Source of the DNA: Candidatus Cohnella colombiensis
Lineage (GTDB): Bacteria > Bacillota > Bacilli > Paenibacillales > Paenibacillaceae
Length of the DNA: 64,000 nucleotides
Direction of reading: 5' to 3'
Assembly: GCA_029203125.1 (NCBI GenBank)
Contig: CP119317.1
Span: 3,782,001-3,846,000 of the forward strand
In this document: positions 63,096 through 64,000 of the stretch, one piece after another
Layout of the letters: each line of letters opens with the position of its first letter
Numbering within the stretch: position 1 is the first letter of the stretch
Program-made: the position numbers and the translations under genes
Notes under the pieces: generated by a model
The model's input: the letters and a program-made list of their open reading frames with translations, nothing else
What the model was told of the DNA's origin: nothing
Database searches by the model: none

Positions 63096-63620
63096 TCACC
63101 TCCTTTTCTTAGAGAAAGGAATTAAGAAGCTGCTTTGGAGTAGAAAACAAGTTGCTGCAACACTGGAGTTAAACAATAAATTGCTAGAAATGATCAGAGT
63201 AGCGATAAGTTTGAGTAATGGATAGTAGCGAGCAGGTATTCGACTACTCTTCTCAATGTTGCTGGGGGCGAAAAGCATAGCAAGTATTACAGACACAACC
63301 GTCATGATGAGAATTACAGTTGAGGACAGTTGAATGTAGGGGATCGCATTGGCGGCAAGTGCCGTTACGATCATACAATGGACACTCGAATTCATGTGGT
63401 AGCCTCCGGAGACGCTTCGAAGCATTCCGAAGGATACGAGAGCGACGAGCGTTCCTACTACATGATCCAATAGTATTGCTAAGAGGACTGCGAGCAGGAC
63501 TGTTCCGACTAGATTGATCACAGAAGCAAGAGCATACTTAAGCACTTCGAAGCTTGCCGGGTGTTCGGGATTCGCTCTCTTGATACTGTGTGCCATTTTG
63601 CTTGAGATTGTCTCAATCAA
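63096..63620 (-). CDS. agrB: Accessory gene regulator protein AgrB (peptide processing and export)
   Basis: Membrane cysteine protease that processes the AgrD precursor. 174 residues with four to six hydrophobic segments. The catalytic His is in RSVSGGYHM and the Cys about 7 residues later in SSVHCMIV. The start is taken as TTG 63620, with AAAGGAGAAGG upstream; the longer frame starts at 63647. It overlaps the upstream membrane-protein gene by 8 bases and is followed within 5 bases by agrD. Confidence 0.92.
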   Translation of the reverse strand: MIETISSKMAHSIKRANPEHPASFEVLKYALASVINLVGTVLLAVLLAILLDHVVGTLVALVSFGMLRSVSGGYHMNSSVHCMIVTALAANAIPYIQLSSTVILIMTVVSVILAMLFAPSNIEKSSRIPARYYPLLKLIATLIISSNLLFNSSVAATCFLLQSSFLIPFSKKRR

Positions 63621-63999
63621 GGTCAGCCTTCTCCTTTCGTAATGCAAAAAACAATAAGAAGATGAAAGTAACTAAACTAATCATCGCGGAGAAGTAAAAC
63701 TCGTGGTTGAAAAAGGTAACGAAAAAAGCAAGAAACAGTAGTAGCGCAATGGTGATCATAAGCAGGTTCTCCCACTTGAGACGAAAGCGATCAAAGTTGA
63801 ACGCAAATCCGATGCCACGCCTGTACAAGTAACTGCTGATGGTTACCGAAAGAATTGCTGATATGAATTGCAGCATTCTGCTGATGAGATTAGTCTGATC
63901 CTCTAATTCAATATCAATGATATGTAGCCAATCTGCGGCTAGTAATACCGACGTTTGTAAAACTGTTGTTGTGATAGTTGTTATCGTCGCTATGACGAA
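63613..63999 (-). CDS. Membrane protein upstream of agrB (5' end outside the window)
   Basis: Only the C-terminal 128 residues are visible. They hold three or more hydrophobic segments (a stretch ending in LQTSVLLAADWL, then LLMITIALLLFLAFFVTFF and ISLVTFIFLLFFAL) and end in RKEKADLD. It stops at 63613 without a histidine-kinase domain, so this is not the C-terminus of an AgrC-type kinase. It may be a membrane-only sensor, a truncated kinase, or an unrelated gene. Overlap with agrB implies co-expression. Confidence 0.7.
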   Translation of the reverse strand, partial: FVIATITTITTTVLQTSVLLAADWLHIIDIELEDQTNLISRMLQFISAILSVTISSYLYRRGIGFAFNFDRFRLKWENLLMITIALLLFLAFFVTFFNHEFYFSAMISLVTFIFLLFFALRKEKADLD

Positions 64000-64000
64000 T

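Overview
The window is a chromosomal segment of an endospore-forming Firmicute, most likely Paenibacillus or a close relative in Paenibacillaceae. The evidence is the Bacillales-type 16S/23S rRNA, the run of sporulation genes (fin, spoVT, yabP, yabQ, spoIIE, yabS, yabT, an sspP-like gene), AAGGAGG-type ribosome binding sites with many GTG/TTG starts, and gene order that follows the origin-proximal part of the Bacillus subtilis chromosome. The DNA has moderate GC, and almost all genes lie on the plus strand.

Bases 1-42500 are one conserved block: prs (cut by the left edge), rplY/ctc, pth, fin, mfd, a PrsA-like foldase, spoVT, a YabM/SpoVB flippase, mazG, hup, rqcP, (a lipoprotein and a lactonase inserted), yabP, yabQ, divIC, yabR, spoIIE, yabS, yabT, tilS, hpt, ftsH, nadA-nadB-nadC, coaX, hslO, a second parvulin lipoprotein, cysK, an ECF sigma/anti-sigma pair, pabB-pabA-pabC-folP-folB-folK, dusB, greA, lysS. 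It combines translation and RNA quality control, DNA repair, cell division, sporulation, NAD synthesis and folate synthesis.

Bases 42545-48301 are an rRNA operon in the unusual order 16S - 5S - tRNA-Ile - tRNA-Ala - 23S, with no 5S after 23S. After it comes a 51-bp tandem repeat and a lipoprotein glycoside-hydrolase-like gene, then a second conserved block: guaB, dacA, pdxS, pdxT, serS, tRNA-Ser. In B. subtilis that block follows a different rRNA operon (rrnO), so the rRNA operon here is a synteny breakpoint or an assembly join.

Bases 56137-64000 are more individual. A tRNA-Ser gene is followed by two tandem copies of a 184/185-bp structured element, each ending in a copy of the tRNA 3' end. 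Then come a perfect 17-bp inverted-repeat element, two small spore-protein-type genes, a YitT protein, a lipoprotein, tRNA-Pro and tRNA-Arg, a LacI regulator, a Spo0E-like gene converging on tadA, and a palindromic DnaA-box cluster. The window ends in an agr-type quorum-sensing locus on the minus strand: membrane protein, agrB, a 44-residue agrD-type peptide gene and a stand-alone LytTR regulator.

All calls come from reading the sequence. No database search or folding program was run. Start codons were chosen by ribosome binding site and family N-terminus, and several are shorter than the longest open frame.
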